Assembly: GCA_937127435.1 (NCBI GenBank)
Contig: CAKZLZ010000154.1
Span: forward strand, 1-35,145
Reading direction: 5' to 3'
From: an uncultured Verrucomicrobiota bacterium
GTDB taxonomy: Bacteria > Verrucomicrobiota > Kiritimatiellia > SS1-B-03-39 > UBA6053
DNA: 35,145 bases
Positions 33,427 to 35,145 of the stretch are shown piece after piece. Position 1 is the first letter of the stretch, and each line of letters begins with the position of its first letter. Both the position numbers and the translations under genes were made by a program. A model generated the notes under the pieces. It ran no database searches. It was not told where the DNA came from and was given only the letters and a program-made list of their open reading frames with translations.

Positions 33427-34500
33427 TTAGGCTTTTCTGCGGCGGGTAATCAACAATGCGGCACCGACAATCAATACCAAGGCAATACTGGAAGGTTCGG
33501 GGATGACCAATGCAGTTACCTCTAGACTTTGACTGGTTCCCGCCCCATCCACAATTCTATAGTCCCAATTTGTATCGTCGAATGTGAATCCACCGTCAGT
33601 AATGCCACCCTCTGCAGTCAATACCGTCCACCAGGTACCAGTCGTTGCGCCGCTTTTGAAGTCGAGGTCGAGAATAGTGCCTGCGGCAAAAGTTGCTTCG
33701 CCGGTATGGGTTCCACCGGCTCCAGCACCTATATTAATAAGGGTGGTGCCTTGTGCCGTGCCTCCATCAATGGATAAAGACAATGTCGTACCTGCACCTT
33801 GTAACCAAGCCCCGTTATAATCATCTGTGGTGCCACCAATTTGGATGGAACTTGACGCATCGTAGCCATTGACTTGAAAGACGCTCGTGCCACTTCCGCC
33901 CGTAGTGATGTTAAACGCCTCACGGGTTTCTAAAGTACCCGCAGTGAAATTATATAAGGCTGTACTATTGCTACTTCCGAGTGAAAGTGAGTTGGGGTTA
34001 ATGCCTCCAACACTCAGAAGACCACCTGTTTGGTTGACCGTTCCCTGAGAGCCCCCTCCTCCTCCAATGCTAATCCATTGGTTGCCAAGTGTAAGCGAAC
34101 CACTGGAAAGATTCAGAATGCCAATACCTCCAGAACCATAACCGATACCCTCTCTTGTATTACTTGCAGCTGTAGTTATGAGGTTTGCTCCTGCGATATT
34201 AAGTGTTCCGGGGCCTTCATGACCAGTATGTGCATGACCAACGCGTAAATAGTCAAATGAATCATTACTTCCAGTAAGAGCAAGAGCTGCACCTGTTGTG
34301 GACAAGTTATTAATGATCGCGGCATCGGAACTGGCATCCGGCACGCTACCAGTCCAATTTGATGCGTTTGACCATAGACCATCACCACTGCCATTGTTCC
34401 ATGTAGTCCAGCCGGCCTGGGCGGTACTACAGACCAAAAAGGTCCCGATGACACATAAAGTGGTGAGGCTGTTTTTAAGAGTTTTGTTGGATGTGATCAT
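33427..34500 (-). CDS. PEP-CTERM surface protein, paralogue of the gene at 31087
   Basis: A 357-residue exported protein with a signal peptide (LTTLCVIGTFLVCSTAQAGW), then WNNGSGDGLWSNASNWTGSV, which parallels the start of the larger neighbour. Gly/Ser/Thr-rich beta repeats follow (IGILNLSSGSLTLGNQWISI, GTVNQTGGLLSVGG) and then a lectin-like or beta-sandwich end. The C-terminal sorting signal is IPEPSSIA, a hydrophobic span and TRRRKA. The first residues MITSN.TL.N and the leader around the start codon are shared with the gene at 31087, evidence for duplication. Its own promoter (34601-34629), dyad (34641-34668) and terminator (33362-33396) make it monocistronic. Likely a surface or exopolymer protein. 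Confidence 0.9.
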   Translation of the reverse strand: MITSNKTLKNSLTTLCVIGTFLVCSTAQAGWTTWNNGSGDGLWSNASNWTGSVPDASSDAAIINNLSTTGAALALTGSNDSFDYLRVGHAHTGHEGPGTLNIAGANLITTAASNTREGIGYGSGGIGILNLSSGSLTLGNQWISIGGGGGSQGTVNQTGGLLSVGGINPNSLSLGSSNSTALYNFTAGTLETREAFNITTGGSGTSVFQVNGYDASSSIQIGGTTDDYNGAWLQGAGTTLSLSIDGGTAQGTTLINIGAGAGGTHTGEATFAAGTILDLDFKSGATTGTWWTVLTAEGGITDGGFTFDDTNWDYRIVDGAGTSQSLEVTALVIPEPSSIALVLIVGAALLITRRRKA

Positions 34501-34600
34501 GTTCTTACTCCATTCGATTCGTTTTCTTTAAAATGTTCATTTTCCACAACAGTGAGCTCAACGACCAAACTTAAAGGTGTGAGGTTATTTCATCTCATTA

Positions 34601-34629
34601 GATATAGGAGTCTCAACCCTAAGCTACAA
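34601..34629 (-). promoter_or_regulatory. Promoter of the second PEP-CTERM gene
   Basis: On the minus strand TTGTAG (34629-34624) and TATATC (34606-34601) are 17 nt apart, with a spacer beginning CTTAGGGTTGA, close to CTTAAGGGTGA at the paralogous promoter 33223-33251. The leader would be about 95 nt long. Confidence 0.6.
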
Positions 34630-34640
34630 TCATTGTCCTA

Positions 34641-34668
34641 TGTGACATTCCGCATAATACATGTCACA
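34641..34668. promoter_or_regulatory. Putative operator, perfect dyad TGTGACAT-N12-ATGTCACA
   Basis: Perfect 8-nt inverted half-sites (34641-34648 and 34661-34668) have centres 20 nt apart, about two helical turns. They lie 12 nt upstream of the -35 box, the same distance as at the neighbouring PEP-CTERM gene. The 18-nt gap between the TGTGA and TCACA cores is far wider than in a CRP site, so a different regulator is expected. Confidence 0.65.
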
Positions 34669-34719
34669 TCCCAACAAACCAATAGACCAAGCGTCCTCCC
34701 CGACATCTCCATCCCGGTT

Positions 34720-35145
34720 TCACCCCGAAGGCCCCAAAATTTGTACCGTCCGGGTATCCGCACTCCCGTCGTCAAACACCGCTCTGATCTCATATTCCCC
34801 CACTTCAAAATGTTGGGTGAGCGTTTTTTGCGCAGCGTAACTCCCCACCCACTTGCCATTCACAAACCAATGCACCTCCCCTTCGCCACATGCCTGCATC
34901 GGAACCTGCATCCCCTCCCCGTCGATGAGTTGCAATTGAAAATTGGGATCCGGCCGGACAATGCGATTCTGAATCCTGACCTCACTCTCTGAAAAATCCG
35001 GATCGGTTACCCCGGCAATTATTTCCCGTCCTTTCCACTGCACAATACTTTCCGGAGCCGACGGCCAACTACCACTTCCCGCCCCGAACAATTCACCCGC
35101 CAATTCTCCCAACAACAGGGCGGCATGGGTCGACCCGCTTAACCC
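34720..35145 (-). CDS. pbpC: Penicillin-binding protein 1C, C-terminal fragment (probable)
   Basis: The frame is open through the right edge, so only the last 141 or so residues are visible; the TTG at 35115 is not the start. The visible part begins with GLSGSTHAALLLGELAGELF, which fits the end of a transpeptidase domain (compare GQSG...A.P.LF.I...L in PBP1C). It ends with a small beta-domain including CGEGEVHWFVNGKWVGS and FEVGEYEIRAVFDDGSADTR, as in the C-terminal domain of PBP1C (W.VNG...G, then A.D..G.S). PBP1C polymerises and cross-links peptidoglycan in the periplasm. The stop codon lies 51 nt from the operator of the next gene, which is on the same strand. The name rests on the C-terminus only. 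Confidence 0.7.
   Translation of the reverse strand, partial: GLSGSTHAALLLGELAGELFGAGSGSWPSAPESIVQWKGREIIAGVTDPDFSESEVRIQNRIVRPDPNFQLQLIDGEGMQVPMQACGEGEVHWFVNGKWVGSYAAQKTLTQHFEVGEYEIRAVFDDGSADTRTVQILGPSG

Noticed and set aside
34641..34668. CRP/FNR-type binding site
   Set aside because: The half-sites TGTGA and TCACA fit, but their gap is 18 nt instead of 6, so a CRP dimer would not fit; it is kept as an operator of an unknown regulator.

Overview
The window looks like a chromosomal stretch of a Verrucomicrobiota bacterium, probably of the Opitutales/Puniceicoccaceae kind. This is inferred from content: three PEP-CTERM surface proteins ending in R/K-rich tails, an autotransporter-type beta-strand repeat protein, a lone H-X9-DG pseudopilin, a CxPxR sulfatase, LacI and AraC regulators beside carbohydrate-type proteins, and a CdsA variant (GMGG..DV) of a kind I associate with the PVC group. 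Base composition is moderate and even. No tRNA, rRNA, CRISPR array or transposase gene was seen. Nearly all genes are on the minus strand; the exceptions are a TolC-family fragment at the left edge and an AraC regulator at 19.7 kb.

Layout, left to right. 0-5.1 kb: the C-terminal end of an outer-membrane efflux protein converges on glnS across a hairpin cluster; glnS and gltX are adjacent (3-nt gap), and gltX carries an unusual insert; then a sulfatase without signal peptide whose promoter abuts its start codon. 5.2-8.5 kb: a palindromic intergenic repeat, then folE2 with a DUF2017-like partner, a DUF2892 membrane protein and mgtE. 8.6-12.9 kb: a three-gene, stop/start-overlapping cassette of an ExbB/TolQ/MotA-like channel protein with a long coiled-coil tail, a one-TM partner, and a 775-residue secreted helical protein. 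This is the best candidate for an undescribed machine. 13-20.6 kb: a likely operon of a 13-Asp-box propeller lipoprotein, a pseudopilin, an alpha/alpha-toroid protein, a LacI regulator and a PEP-CTERM protein, with a divergent AraC regulator. 20.6-24.9 kb: a secreted acidic protein, a GT4 glycosyltransferase and a conserved uncharacterised protein in one operon, plus a GH18-like lipoprotein. 24.9-29.6 kb: purA-uppS-cdsA-mazG, then a repeat-rich gap with a 172-bp MITE-like element, then panD. 29.7-34.5 kb: a small membrane protein, a small secreted protein, and two related PEP-CTERM surface proteins. Right edge: the C-terminus of a probable penicillin-binding protein 1C.

Two results stand out. 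(1) The two related PEP-CTERM genes at 31-34.5 kb share a promoter with 17-nt spacing and an upstream dyad of form TGTGAYAT-N12-ATGTYAYA at exactly the same offset from each -35 box, which suggests a common transcription factor. (2) Five different kinds of intergenic repeat or palindrome occur (286-403, 5188-5293, 24927-24961, 28803-28841, 28946-29117), all outside genes or only touching gene ends. All functional names come from motif recognition by eye; no database search was run.
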